Source of the DNA: an uncultured Paraprevotella sp.
Lineage (GTDB): Bacteria > Bacteroidota > Bacteroidia > Bacteroidales > Bacteroidaceae
Length of the DNA stretch: 64,000 bases
Assembly: GCA_910586505.1 (NCBI GenBank)
Contig: CAJUGV010000005.1
Coordinates: 124,001-188,000, forward strand
Reading direction: 5' to 3'
Position numbers and translations under genes: made by a program. Each line of letters opens with the position of its first letter. Within the stretch, counting starts at the first letter, position 1. The notes under the pieces were generated by a model, which was given only the letters and a program-made list of their open reading frames with translations, was not told the DNA's origin and made no database searches. This document shows, one piece after another, positions 54,021 through 63,807 of the stretch.

Positions 54021-55067
54021 TTACTTCTTATTCAATACTTCTTTTAATTCTTCTATTTCCTTTTTCATTCGGTTGACATCGGCATACATTTCCGGTAGAT
54101 TCTTGTAAACAACGCTGGAGCGCGCAAAGTTTTTGGCATCAATGGCAGGAGAACCTTGTACCGTTACATGGCCTTTGCGGATACTTCCTGCGATACCGGC
54201 TTGCGCTCCGGACATTACTTTGTCACCGATGACAGCATGCCCTGCAATACCCACCTGGCCGCCGAACATGCACCATTGGCCTATTTTTGTCGAACCGGCT
54301 ACACCGACCTGTGCAGACATGACCGTATTTTCACCGACTTCTACGTTATGGGCTATCTGTACCAGATTATCGAGTTTTACACCTTTGCGCACGTATGTGG
54401 ATCCCATTGTGGAACGGTCTATACAGGTGTTGGCACCTATTTCCACATCATCTTCGATAGTCACGATACCTATCTGCGGTATTTTGTCATAGCCGTCCGC
54501 AGCAGGAGCAAAGCCGAACCCGTCCGCACCGATCACACAACCCGAATGCAGGATGACGCGATTGCCTATTTTGCAATCGTGATAAACCGATACACCGGAA
54601 TAGAGAAGGCAATCTTCGCCTATTGTTGCATTATCGTAAACCGTAGTATGCGGATATATTTGTGTTCCTTTACCGATATGTACGTTTTCACCTATATAGG
54701 CGAAAGGAGCGATGTAGCAGTCTTCACCGATTTGTGCTGTGGATGCGATGTAAGCCAGTGGGTCGACCCCCTTTTTTTTCGGCTTGCTCATTTCATACAA
54801 TGCAAGCAGTTTGGCTACGGCTTCGTAGGCATTGTCCACGCGGATAAGGGTGGCATGCGTTTCTTTTTCCAGTTTGAAACTTTTATCTATTAGTACGATA
54901 GAGGATTGTGTATCATAGAGATAATGGGAATATTTGGGGTTGGAGAGAAATGATATTGCGCCCGGTACTCCTTCTTCTATTTTGGCAAAAGTATGTACCG
55001 AAGTGTTTTCGTTTCCTTCGATTGTACCCTGAATGAATTCAGCTATCTGTTTAGCGGTAAATTCCAT
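54021..55067 (-). CDS. lpxD: UDP-3-O-acylglucosamine N-acyltransferase
   Basis: LpxD adds the second acyl chain in lipid A synthesis. The 348-residue protein has the N-terminal uridine-binding domain (MEFTAKQIAEFIQG, ISFLSNPKYSHYLY) and a hexapeptide-repeat beta helix, with the catalytic His in VQIAHNVEVGENTVM. It leads the seven-gene minus-strand unit. The nearest -7-like sequence is GAAATTTG on the minus strand at 55097-55104, one mismatch from consensus. Confidence 0.95.
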   Translation of the reverse strand: MEFTAKQIAEFIQGTIEGNENTSVHTFAKIEEGVPGAISFLSNPKYSHYLYDTQSSIVLIDKSFKLEKETHATLIRVDNAYEAVAKLLALYEMSKPKKKGVDPLAYIASTAQIGEDCYIAPFAYIGENVHIGKGTQIYPHTTVYDNATIGEDCLLYSGVSVYHDCKIGNRVILHSGCVIGADGFGFAPAADGYDKIPQIGIVTIEDDVEIGANTCIDRSTMGSTYVRKGVKLDNLVQIAHNVEVGENTVMSAQVGVAGSTKIGQWCMFGGQVGIAGHAVIGDKVMSGAQAGIAGSIRKGHVTVQGSPAIDAKNFARSSVVYKNLPEMYADVNRMKKEIEELKEVLNKK

Positions 55068-55227
55068 GGCCTATATTATTGTCATTACTATTTTTGCAAA
55101 TTTCGCAAAAAAAAACGAATTATGCCCTATTTTGAGATAATAAAATAATGGGCAAGCTTTATTTATGCTATCATTCGGGACAAAAGGCGGAGCGGAAAGA
55201 CTGTCTTGGTTGCAGGATGGAAAGTAT

Positions 55228-55268
55228 AAAAAAACAACCGCCAGGGAGTAAATGTGACCGGCGGTTGT
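55228..55268 (-). terminator. pyrF terminator
   Basis: ACAACCGCC / GGCGGTTGT stem (55234-55242, 55260-55268) followed on the minus strand by seven T, 30 bp past the pyrF stop. It separates pyrF from lpxD. Confidence 0.88.
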
Positions 55269-55297
55269 AGGGGAGAATAGAACCTGTAGTCCTATTT

Positions 55298-56119
55298 TTA
55301 TAGTTTCTTGAGCTGTTCGGCCATTTGCTGCTGTACCTCACGGGCTTTCTCTCCAGCTGTATCCGCGAAGTTTTCCGTGGAGTCAGCATAGATGATGGCG
55401 CGGCTGCTGTTGACGATTAAGCCGCAAGTGCTGTTCATACCGTAGCGACATACTTCTTCCAAAGAGCCGCCTTGTGCTCCGATGCCGGGGACAAGTAGAA
55501 AATGGTCGGGCACTATTTTGCGAATGTCTTCGAACATACGTCCTTGCGTGGCGCCGACTACGTACATCATGTTATTGTCATTGCCCCACTGTTTACTTGT
55601 TTTCAGTACTTTTTCGAATAGGCGTTCTCCGTCGTTATCGGCAGTAAGCTGAAAGTCATGTGAGCCTTTGTTGCTTGTCAGAGCCAATAGAATCACCCAT
55701 TTCCCTTCATATCCTAAAAATGGAGTCACACTGTCTTCTCCCATATAAGGGGCTACCGTTAGAGCATCGAGCTGCATTTCTTCAAAGAATGTCCGTGCAT
55801 ACATGGCGGATGTATTGCCGATGTCACCGCGTTTTGCGTCTGCGATGATGAACTGGTCGGGATAGTTTTTGTTGAGGTACTGTACGGTCTTGTCAAAAGC
55901 AAGCCAGCCTTTTACACTCATACTTTCATAGAATGCCAAGTTGGGCTTGTAAGCTATGCAATAAGGAGCAGTGGCATCGATGACGGCCTTGTTGAAAGCG
56001 AAGATGGGATCTTCTTCTTTCAGCAGATGGGCAGGTATCTTTTTAATGTCCGTGTCCAGACCTACACACAGGAAAGATTCTTTCCGCTTAATGTTTTCAA
56101 AAAGCTCTTGTTTGTTCAT
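55298..56119 (-). CDS. pyrF: Orotidine 5'-phosphate decarboxylase, class II
   Basis: PyrF makes UMP from OMP in pyrimidine synthesis. The 273-residue length and the motif FIIADAKRGDIGNTSAMYA (about 90-108), holding the catalytic Asp-Lys-Asp set, place it in the longer type 2 family. LCVGLDTD at the N-terminus and LVPGIGAQGG near the C-terminus bind the phosphate. Single gene with a -7 box (56150-56157) and its own terminator. The region 56158-56403 upstream shows no credible gene. Confidence 0.95.
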   Translation of the reverse strand: MNKQELFENIKRKESFLCVGLDTDIKKIPAHLLKEEDPIFAFNKAVIDATAPYCIAYKPNLAFYESMSVKGWLAFDKTVQYLNKNYPDQFIIADAKRGDIGNTSAMYARTFFEEMQLDALTVAPYMGEDSVTPFLGYEGKWVILLALTSNKGSHDFQLTADNDGERLFEKVLKTSKQWGNDNNMMYVVGATQGRMFEDIRKIVPDHFLLVPGIGAQGGSLEEVCRYGMNSTCGLIVNSSRAIIYADSTENFADTAGEKAREVQQQMAEQLKKL

Positions 56120-56149
56120 GTCGAATATATATAACTCTGATTAGCCGTA

Positions 56150-56157
56150 CAAAGTTA
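56150..56157 (-). promoter_or_regulatory. pyrF promoter -7 box
   Basis: TAACTTTG on the minus strand, 30 bp before the ATG at 56119. Confidence 0.7.
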
Positions 56158-56403
56158 GTTCTTTTTTTGTATCTGTATGGCGTTTCCATTCACTTTTTAA
56201 CAACGTTGTCCGTAAAAACGACCTTGCAACTTCTGTTGTCTTTGCGTACGTGTGGAGAATGGAGAGAAAGGAGGCTGCTTTCTTTTGTACTTCTTATGGA
56301 TAACCTGAATAAATACGGTATTCTTATATGAAAGATAAAAAGAGAAAATGGCGGGGGCAGTCTCCGATCCGTTCGCCGTTCTTGGGTTGATTAGCTGGTG
56401 CTT

Positions 56404-59400
56404 TTACTTTACCAGCACTTTTTTGCCATTGACTATATAGATGCCCGGATGCAGTGCTTGCGGAATCTCATGAGGGTGACAGAACTGTTTTCCCTCTATA
56501 TTGTATATTCCCGTTATATGTGGCTTGCAGCTTTTGTCTGTTACGGTTTTTATGTTGTCAGGTGTTTCTTCGAATATGATATCATAACGTTCTGCGGCTG
56601 AGGCTATATCCTGTTGCATATATATGCGGAATACGGATGTGGCGGTTTCTGCGTCGGCCGGAAGGAAAGCGTCACCGTTTGGGTTCAGCATATAAAAGCA
56701 TTTTCCGGCAGATGCTGTTTGTGATGAGAAACATCCGTTTACGTGTTGTTCGCTTTTGGGTGTTTGTATCTCCACCAGCCCGTGTAGTTCCACTTCCATA
56801 TCGGTTTCGGAAGGATGGCTTCCCGTGTAACGTATCAGATAGGGAATGCCTGCTTCTGTTTGTTTTACCCGTGTGGCCAGGAGTTTCACTGTTCCGTCAG
56901 TTTGCGTTTCGGTATTTGTAAACCGATAGAAAGAAAAGTCACGTGGCATGCGCGCCTCGCTTATTGAAAAGGGAAGGCATATACCCTCACAACGTCCGCT
57001 TCGAGACACGAGGCGGGTATAAAAAAGCGAGTCCGTACCCAACGCCGCTTGCTGCAAGCGGTTGGCTGCCGAGGCGGAAACGTTGTATTTGCGGTATATT
57101 TTCCATAGATTGTTGCCGGCTGTGGTGCCAAAGGCATTGATTCCGGCATTTGCTCCATTGTCAAAAAAGAATACGTAATTACCGTTTCTTCGTCCTCCGT
57201 CCGTTTGCCGGTAGAATGTGCAAGTGCCGTTTTCGGTTATGTCTAATCCCCAACGACGTCCTGTGTTGTTCCATGAGAGCATTTTTCCACCATCGTTCAG
57301 CGAGTTGAGGTATAGGCCGCTTTCTGCGCTGCGTAACAGTACGCCGTAACTTTCTTTACCGTCAACTTGTGCCGTGGCAGGAGATTCTATGGTCAGGTTC
57401 ACCGCATGGGTGTGGGGAGCACCAGTCACAAACTCTCCGTTTGCCAGACCGTGTGCCGCACACCATCCCAGAAAGCGGCCGGAATGACCGCTGTGCACCG
57501 TTTCCTGTATTTTAATTTCTGCTCCGGCCGGGAGTTGGTCTGTGTGGTGCACCGGTATCCAGAAATTTTCTATCATCGCACGATCGTCGTTATCAACGTC
57601 TCCCGTAGTGAATACATAAGTTCCCGAACCAACTTTCACTATGGCCAGACTGTCTGTGTAGGTCACGTCTGTTACGCCGTTTTCTCCGGCTTTGATTTCG
57701 CGTCCGTTTTCCAATAAGGCTTCTCCTGTGTCGGCCAGGGGCACTTTGATTGTGGCAGTTGTGCCTTCCGGCACGTTGAACTCATAGCGGAAGCCTCCGC
57801 TGCTGGTTTTGTGCCATGCCGAACGGACGGTACCGTATACGGTCTGAGAGGATATATCCATACTGCTCATGTCGGCAGGTATCCACGGAGACAATTCCAT
57901 CTCGTTGAAGGCCGTACCCGTGTTGCGAATGCCGCCCAGTTCACTGAAGAACCATTCCTCTATATGATCCATCATACAATGATTCTGTGAGTTGTCTGCG
58001 CGGTTCATGTCCCAATATTCCGGAGTCGTGGTGCATCCGCTTTTCACGAAGAATCCGTAGCTGGGATAATCCGTCTGGTTGGCCATGCGGTAAACAATCT
58101 CGTTATAGCCATACTTGGCAAGCGACATCAGCATAGGTTTCAGTCCTATCTCTCCCGTGCGTATGCGGTATTGGTCTGCAATTACTTTCTCTGCCAGTTT
58201 GGCGGCTACGGCAGCTTCATTTTCTGCTTCCACCAGGCCGTAGTAGAGTGCCATGCCGTATTCGGCCTGGTTACCGTTATTATATACATTCCCGCTTTTG
58301 AAGAAACGTTTGTTGAAAGCCTTCTTTACGTTGGCGGCCAGCTCTGTGTAACGGGTCGCATCGGCCTGATAATTCATTTCTTCTGCCATTTCCGCCATAG
58401 CCTGCAACAGATAATAATAAGTGGTGGTGATGGTAAATTCGGTAGGAGTTTGTACTGCCAGTCCGCATGAACTCTGTCCCCAGTCGGAAAGCACGCTGTA
58501 GTTTTGCATGATATAGTCGGTGGTGCGGCTGGTGTAGTAGTCCATGAGCCGTTTCATTTGCGGGTAGTATTTTTTCATGAGCGAGTGGTCACCGTAGGTT
58601 TTCAAACTGCGATAAGGCACCAGTATGCCTGTACCGCCCCAGTTGGGATCATCTGCATATACATTCATAAACCAGGGTGCCGTGCTGGGTACAAATCCAT
58701 TTTCGCCTTGTGCGTCGAAACAGTCCATTACCACCTTGGTCCAGAACGTCGTCATGTCATAGTTGTAGCATAGTGAGTTGAACATTCCGTTCGGAACGTC
58801 CAGCCACCCCAGTTTCTCGCGTTGCGGGCAGTCTGTGATGGTGTTGTATAGCTGGCTTTGTATGGCGTCGCGGCAAAGCGTGTGTATGTCGTTGATCAAG
58901 GTATTGCTGGTGGAGAAGTAACCTGTTTGGTCCATGTTAGAACGGATGCGTTGAGCCGTGAAGTCGGAGGGAGAGGGTGCTTCTGACAGTCCGCTTATCT
59001 GCATGTACCGGAAGCCGTGGTACATGAATTCCGGTCCCCACGTTTCTTCGGTGTCGTCCTGGCCGAACGTGTATTCTTCATACACCACGCTGGTACCGGT
59101 ATACCAGTTGTCTATATATCCGTTTCCGTTTCCGTCTAGCCGTTCGAATTCGCGTAGCCGTATGGTCTGTCCTTTTTTGCCTTTTAGGGTAAAGCGGTAT
59201 GTTCCGGCGTAATTGCGGCCGAAGTCCACCATATAGTCTCCGTTGCTCATTTTTCTTATATTTACGGCTTTCCATGTCTCCACTATGCGCAGCGGCTCGT
59301 AAGTACGTGCTTTCAGGGTGCCCGGGCATGAGTAGTTCTTATTCACATGACTGTAGCGGAACGAGGGAGTCACTTCTTGTACCGGTTTCCATCCTGCGAA

Positions 59401-60810
59401 GTCAAAATCGCTCCTTTCCACACTGGCGTTATAGAGACGTGCGTCATAGTCTTCTCCGCCCCACCAGTTGCTGCCCGTGGTCGGGGAGAGGGCGCAACGC
59501 CAGTTCTTATCTGTAATGATATGGTCTGTGCTCCCGTCTGTGTATTCAATGAAGAGTTCCGCCAGCAGGCTGGTGTTTCCGCTGTTTTGAATCTCTCCCT
59601 TGGAATAACGTCCGTTCACCGGAGTGACATTGAATATGCCGCCGGCCACTTGGGCCAGTAGGGCATTCTTACCGCTTTGCAGTAAAGGCGTTACATCGTA
59701 GGTGCTGTAAAGCACGCTTTTGCCGAATTCCGATTCACCCGGCTCCAGGCGGTTCTCTGTGACGGGCTGTCCGTTAAGTTTCATGTTGAATACCCCCAAG
59801 GCCGATGCGTAGATACGTGCACGTTTTACTTGCTTGTGGTCCGGTAAGGTAAAACTGCGTCCGAAGTATGGCACGTTGCCGGTAGTGCCGGCCGTGAACG
59901 TCGGCATCTCGCCGTTTGTCACTTTGTATTGTGTAGTATAAGTCTTGTTGTCGTCAGAGGTCTGCAGGGTGTATGAGGAGGGAAAGTTGGCAGCAAGCTG
60001 TTTGTTGGTCTTGGCTGCCACATCTTGACGCGGATACAGTACGATACGGTCTATTGATTGAGAACTGCCTAAGTCTGCCGTGAGGTAGATATGCTGATTG
60101 TTGCTGCTTTTCTGTGTGCTGGTATATCCCATGTGCGCGTTGTCACCTTGTATGATGCCGTCGTTGATGAATTTTATATTCCATTGTGCATACTGTTCCC
60201 AACTTTCGCTGGCCGTAAAGTTGGCCGTACGGGCCACATTGGTGTCTCCGCTGAATATTTCCACTTCGGCCAATTGCAGGAAGTAAAAGTTCGGGTCATT
60301 GGCTGCGGGGATGCCGAGCCGGGTGACGTCGATTCTTACGTAACGGCATGCAATCGGTTCGGGCAATGTGACGACTGCTGCTCCCGCCGGTTCTGACAGA
60401 TCGGCTTCGATCCATTGGGCGGTCCATTCGGAGGGAGACATGAAAGCTGTTTCAAAACGACTTTCTCCTGTTTCTTGTCCCTTGTCTTCGCTAAAGACGG
60501 TCACGCTCCAATGATATTCAGTGCGGGATTGCAGAGGACTGCCTTCGTATTCCACGTTATTTTGCAGCGCACTGTTCACCGGACCGGAGTTCCACACTTC
60601 GGTTCCTTCTCCGTTCGTTACCACTACCTGGTAGCCTGTTTGGCGGAATCCTCGTTCTTCACTTTTTATTTTCCAACTGAATGTGGGAGTTTGCTGGTCT
60701 ATCCCTACGGGAGAGGTCAGTCCCGACACTTTCATATCGGTGACTTCGAATGCCGCTTGTACGATCAAGACCTGTAACAGTAAGGACGTAATTAAAAAAG
60801 TACGTTTCAT
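56404..60810 (-). CDS. Alpha-L-rhamnosidase, GH78, large multidomain with T9SS-like tail
   Basis: From ATG 60810 the product has 1468 residues and a signal peptide (MKRTFLITSLLLQVLIVQAA); an upstream ATG at 60849 would bury the signal. Domains: Ig-like N-terminal part, a discoidin-like (F5/8 C) insert with QHIYLTADLGSSQSIDRIVL, rhamnosidase beta domains, and the (alpha/alpha)6 barrel with ITDCPQREKLGW (candidate acid Glu665) and MDHIEEWFFSELGG (candidate base Glu951/952). A long C-terminal region follows and ends with GIYNIEGKQ and HPGIYIVNGKKVLV, a sorting-domain-like tail. GH78 removes alpha-rhamnose from pectin or glycosides. The regulator gene lies upstream on the same strand. Confidence 0.9.
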   Translation of the reverse strand: MKRTFLITSLLLQVLIVQAAFEVTDMKVSGLTSPVGIDQQTPTFSWKIKSEERGFRQTGYQVVVTNGEGTEVWNSGPVNSALQNNVEYEGSPLQSRTEYHWSVTVFSEDKGQETGESRFETAFMSPSEWTAQWIEADLSEPAGAAVVTLPEPIACRYVRIDVTRLGIPAANDPNFYFLQLAEVEIFSGDTNVARTANFTASESWEQYAQWNIKFINDGIIQGDNAHMGYTSTQKSSNNQHIYLTADLGSSQSIDRIVLYPRQDVAAKTNKQLAANFPSSYTLQTSDDNKTYTTQYKVTNGEMPTFTAGTTGNVPYFGRSFTLPDHKQVKRARIYASALGVFNMKLNGQPVTENRLEPGESEFGKSVLYSTYDVTPLLQSGKNALLAQVAGGIFNVTPVNGRYSKGEIQNSGNTSLLAELFIEYTDGSTDHIITDKNWRCALSPTTGSNWWGGEDYDARLYNASVERSDFDFAGWKPVQEVTPSFRYSHVNKNYSCPGTLKARTYEPLRIVETWKAVNIRKMSNGDYMVDFGRNYAGTYRFTLKGKKGQTIRLREFERLDGNGNGYIDNWYTGTSVVYEEYTFGQDDTEETWGPEFMYHGFRYMQISGLSEAPSPSDFTAQRIRSNMDQTGYFSTSNTLINDIHTLCRDAIQSQLYNTITDCPQREKLGWLDVPNGMFNSLCYNYDMTTFWTKVVMDCFDAQGENGFVPSTAPWFMNVYADDPNWGGTGILVPYRSLKTYGDHSLMKKYYPQMKRLMDYYTSRTTDYIMQNYSVLSDWGQSSCGLAVQTPTEFTITTTYYYLLQAMAEMAEEMNYQADATRYTELAANVKKAFNKRFFKSGNVYNNGNQAEYGMALYYGLVEAENEAAVAAKLAEKVIADQYRIRTGEIGLKPMLMSLAKYGYNEIVYRMANQTDYPSYGFFVKSGCTTTPEYWDMNRADNSQNHCMMDHIEEWFFSELGGIRNTGTAFNEMELSPWIPADMSSMDISSQTVYGTVRSAWHKTSSGGFRYEFNVPEGTTATIKVPLADTGEALLENGREIKAGENGVTDVTYTDSLAIVKVGSGTYVFTTGDVDNDDRAMIENFWIPVHHTDQLPAGAEIKIQETVHSGHSGRFLGWCAAHGLANGEFVTGAPHTHAVNLTIESPATAQVDGKESYGVLLRSAESGLYLNSLNDGGKMLSWNNTGRRWGLDITENGTCTFYRQTDGGRRNGNYVFFFDNGANAGINAFGTTAGNNLWKIYRKYNVSASAANRLQQAALGTDSLFYTRLVSRSGRCEGICLPFSISEARMPRDFSFYRFTNTETQTDGTVKLLATRVKQTEAGIPYLIRYTGSHPSETDMEVELHGLVEIQTPKSEQHVNGCFSSQTASAGKCFYMLNPNGDAFLPADAETATSVFRIYMQQDIASAAERYDIIFEETPDNIKTVTDKSCKPHITGIYNIEGKQFCHPHEIPQALHPGIYIVNGKKVLVK

Positions 60811-60874
60811 AGATGTAAAGGATAAATGGGTTAATAAGTTGCTATTCATGTATAGCCGGTTAATTTTTATGCGG

Positions 60875-60882
60875 CAAATATA
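60875..60882 (-). promoter_or_regulatory. -7 box of the GH78 gene
   Basis: TATATTTG on the minus strand, 64 bp before the preferred start at 60810. Confidence 0.65.
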
Positions 60883-60993
60883 ACAAGAAAGGTGTGATAA
60901 CCAGTCGGGTAGCGGTATTTTGAACTGAACGGACGAAAGAATGAACCGTTTGTTTGAATGGTGAGGAAGTATGACGGTGATGTGTTACTTTAT

Positions 60994-63777
60994 TTATGGG
61001 CGTACTTCGGAAGGGGATATGCCGTATTCCTCCTTGTAGCATCGTCCCAAATAGGTGATGCTCATGCCTACGAGGGATGCGGTTTCGGATACACTGCGGC
61101 CGGAGAGCAGTAACTGATGTGCGCGAAGCAGGCGTTGGCGGCGGATGAATTCATTGGGCGACATACCGGTGGCTGCTTTCAGGCGACGGTAGAGGGTAGA
61201 GGTGCTTATACACAGTTCCTGAGCCAGTCGGTTTTTGTCGAAGTCCGTTTCCTGAATCAGGCGGTCTGTGATTTTTTCCGCTTTTGCCAGCAGTTCCTTA
61301 TCGGCGGCGGAAAGGACCCGTTCGGCGGATGAAAGCATAATCTTTTCGTCGGGAACGGGATTTGCGGATGAAGATGCGTTGCCACAATCGGACGGTGCGG
61401 CGCATGTTTGCGGTTTTTTAGGCCGTCGTACCAGACGGACGTATAACAGCATAAACACCACCAGGCCGCCTGCACTCCATAATATGACTCTCATCCACGG
61501 GTGCGGCACGTTGATTCGTGTGCGGACGGTAGACTGTCCGTTCCACTCATATCCTATGATGCGCGGTGTGATCTCTATGGTGTGTGTGCCGCTTGTCAGG
61601 CGTCCGAGCGAGATGTTGCGTATACCTCCTGCGAATTGCCACGCCTCTTTGTCAAGGCGGTATTTGAATTCCATTTTATCGGTCAGGGCTATGTCCGGAA
61701 TGTTGAGTGTAAGGGTATATTCGTTCTTGCCGGAATCGGATACTGAGACATAAAAGGGAAGCGGTGTGTTCGAGGGAGCATGATCAGGCATGTACATGTG
61801 CAAATAACCGTCACCGCCCCATAAAATATATTTTTCGGACAGAGAAAGTGCTGTATTTATTCTGAATATGTCCTTGCCGGTGTGTATGGCTGGGTAGCAG
61901 AGCACGGTCCGATATGCCTGACCGGAATCTGTTCTGTTTATCAGATAAAGGCCGTCGGGAGTGGAGCACCATATATGTTTTCCGTCAGTTTCGTTCAAAG
62001 CCTGTATTACGGGATGTATCAGGCCTTCTTCCTCACGTAGTACTTTCACTATGCATCCCTCTTTCGGAGTGGGGGTAATGTGGATGAGGCCGTCGTCCGT
62101 AGTCCCCCATATACTACCGTCGTGGGCTTCCAGCATGTGGGTGATGGTCTTGTCCGGTAGGGAATCTGTCTTACGAAGATGAAAATGAAGACTCATATCC
62201 GGTTTCAATACAGTCAGTCCGTTAAGGCTGGTGCCGCACCACAGATTGCCTTTGCTGTCCGGCAGGAGTGAAAAGATGTATTGGGTGGGTAGGGGGGAGT
62301 TTTTCTCCGTGTAGCAGGTGAATGCTTCGTTTTCGGGATGGATGAGAAACAGGCCCTGATAGGTTCCGGCTGCCAGCAGGCCGTTCCACATCGTCAGACT
62401 GCATACGTAAATAGTGGTTCCTCCGTCGCTGTCTCTAAGGTATATTTTCCGCAAGCTTCCGTCGTGGTGGTTCCATCTGTAAAGGCCCTGCATCTCAGTG
62501 CCTATCCACATGTCGCCGTCCGGCGTGCGTTGCAGGGCGGTTATGGTATTACTCTGCAAAGCGCTGTTGCTTGTGTTGAGGATATGTGTGTCTCCTTCTT
62601 TATCTGTAATGACGATACCTTCTGACTGGGTACCGGCCCAGATCCGTCCTTGTGTGTCCTGTTCCAAGGTGCGCATAGAGGTTGGTGTCGCTTTATAGTG
62701 GAACATGGGCCGTTCATGTAATTCCACCTGTACGCCTTTTCGGTCCGTACCCACCCACAGATTACCGTAGCGGTCCCGCAGGGCGCAGCGTATCAGTGAG
62801 GTCTCTCCCTGTGCGAAACATGGAATAGCGACAGCTTTCAGTTCAACGGATACGGAAGTGTTTGGCGGGCAGGTTTCGGGAAGACTGACCGTGTTCAGAT
62901 CCAATGTCCACAGTCCCATATCACGAGTGGATATCCAAAGTATGTTGCGGCACAGATGCAGACGGCATACGAGTCCCTTGATACCGGATATGGAGAGGGG
63001 CTGTGGGCTGTGGGGAGGCAGGCATGCCAATCCTTTTTCCGTGGCCAGCCAAAGGCGTCCCAGACTGTCTGTCAGAAGATCTCTCACTCCGTCTTCCGCC
63101 GGTTCGTTATTGGGAAAACAGTGAATGACGGGGATGTTGCGTGCGCGTTTGTGTCTGAGGTCTATAAACGATATACCGTTTCTTACGTGTCCTACGCACA
63201 GCAGGCTGTCGGATGTTTCTTCAACACACCACATGGCATCCGACACCAGTGAGGGTATCGTGCGGCTGTTGACGAGCGTGAACGACCTGGTCCGGCGGTT
63301 ATAATGACTGATCCCACCCATATAGGATGTCAGCCAAAGACCACCGGACCGTGAGGGTGAGACGGACGTTACGCTATTGTCTGCTATACTGCCCGGCTGG
63401 GTGCCGGCCTGATGATGAACGAATGTGCCGGTAAGATAATTGTATTCGTCCAGTCCGTTTCGTTGAGTGGCTATCCATACAACGGGATCTACGGGATCCG
63501 GCCATACTCTGTTCAGATCGTTGGCAATGATGTTCTCTTTCTGAGGCTGTCTGCTGCGTGTGAATGTGTATATCCGGTTCCCTTCATAAAGATTCAGGCC
63601 GCAGTCGGTGGCCATCCAAATGCGTCCTTTGCTGTCTTGCGCTATATCCATTACGCAGTCGCTGCTCAATCCCTTGTGTATGTCAAGGCACTTCCAGTTC
63701 GTCGGCTGGGCCATGATGCTTGCGGACATGCCGCACCAGAGCATTACTGTATACAGACATTCTTTTGCCAATGACAT
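60994..63777 (-). CDS. HTCS-like membrane regulator without kinase: propeller sensor, Y_Y_Y, TM, AraC-type HTH
   Basis: A 927-residue protein with an N-terminal signal or anchor, about fourteen regulator-propeller blades (DSKGRIWMATDCGLNLYEG, DRYGNLWVGTDRKGV and so on, about 30-690), a Y_Y_Y domain (about 695-770), one membrane segment (about 775-795, VILWSAGGLVVFMLLYV) and a C-terminal AraC-type DNA-binding domain (about 835-927, STSTLYRRLKAATGMSPNEF and GMSITYLGRCYKEEYG). Classical hybrid two-component systems carry a histidine kinase and a receiver between membrane and HTH; here only about 45 residues lie there. Ligand binding in the periplasm would have to act directly on DNA binding. Its neighbour GH78 is the likely target. 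It is 30 bp downstream of a partial gene on the same strand. Confidence 0.88.
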   Translation of the reverse strand: MSLAKECLYTVMLWCGMSASIMAQPTNWKCLDIHKGLSSDCVMDIAQDSKGRIWMATDCGLNLYEGNRIYTFTRSRQPQKENIIANDLNRVWPDPVDPVVWIATQRNGLDEYNYLTGTFVHHQAGTQPGSIADNSVTSVSPSRSGGLWLTSYMGGISHYNRRTRSFTLVNSRTIPSLVSDAMWCVEETSDSLLCVGHVRNGISFIDLRHKRARNIPVIHCFPNNEPAEDGVRDLLTDSLGRLWLATEKGLACLPPHSPQPLSISGIKGLVCRLHLCRNILWISTRDMGLWTLDLNTVSLPETCPPNTSVSVELKAVAIPCFAQGETSLIRCALRDRYGNLWVGTDRKGVQVELHERPMFHYKATPTSMRTLEQDTQGRIWAGTQSEGIVITDKEGDTHILNTSNSALQSNTITALQRTPDGDMWIGTEMQGLYRWNHHDGSLRKIYLRDSDGGTTIYVCSLTMWNGLLAAGTYQGLFLIHPENEAFTCYTEKNSPLPTQYIFSLLPDSKGNLWCGTSLNGLTVLKPDMSLHFHLRKTDSLPDKTITHMLEAHDGSIWGTTDDGLIHITPTPKEGCIVKVLREEEGLIHPVIQALNETDGKHIWCSTPDGLYLINRTDSGQAYRTVLCYPAIHTGKDIFRINTALSLSEKYILWGGDGYLHMYMPDHAPSNTPLPFYVSVSDSGKNEYTLTLNIPDIALTDKMEFKYRLDKEAWQFAGGIRNISLGRLTSGTHTIEITPRIIGYEWNGQSTVRTRINVPHPWMRVILWSAGGLVVFMLLYVRLVRRPKKPQTCAAPSDCGNASSSANPVPDEKIMLSSAERVLSAADKELLAKAEKITDRLIQETDFDKNRLAQELCISTSTLYRRLKAATGMSPNEFIRRQRLLRAHQLLLSGRSVSETASLVGMSITYLGRCYKEEYGISPSEVRP

Positions 63778-63807
63778 GTCACAAGGTGTTTTTCATCTCT
63801 TATATAT

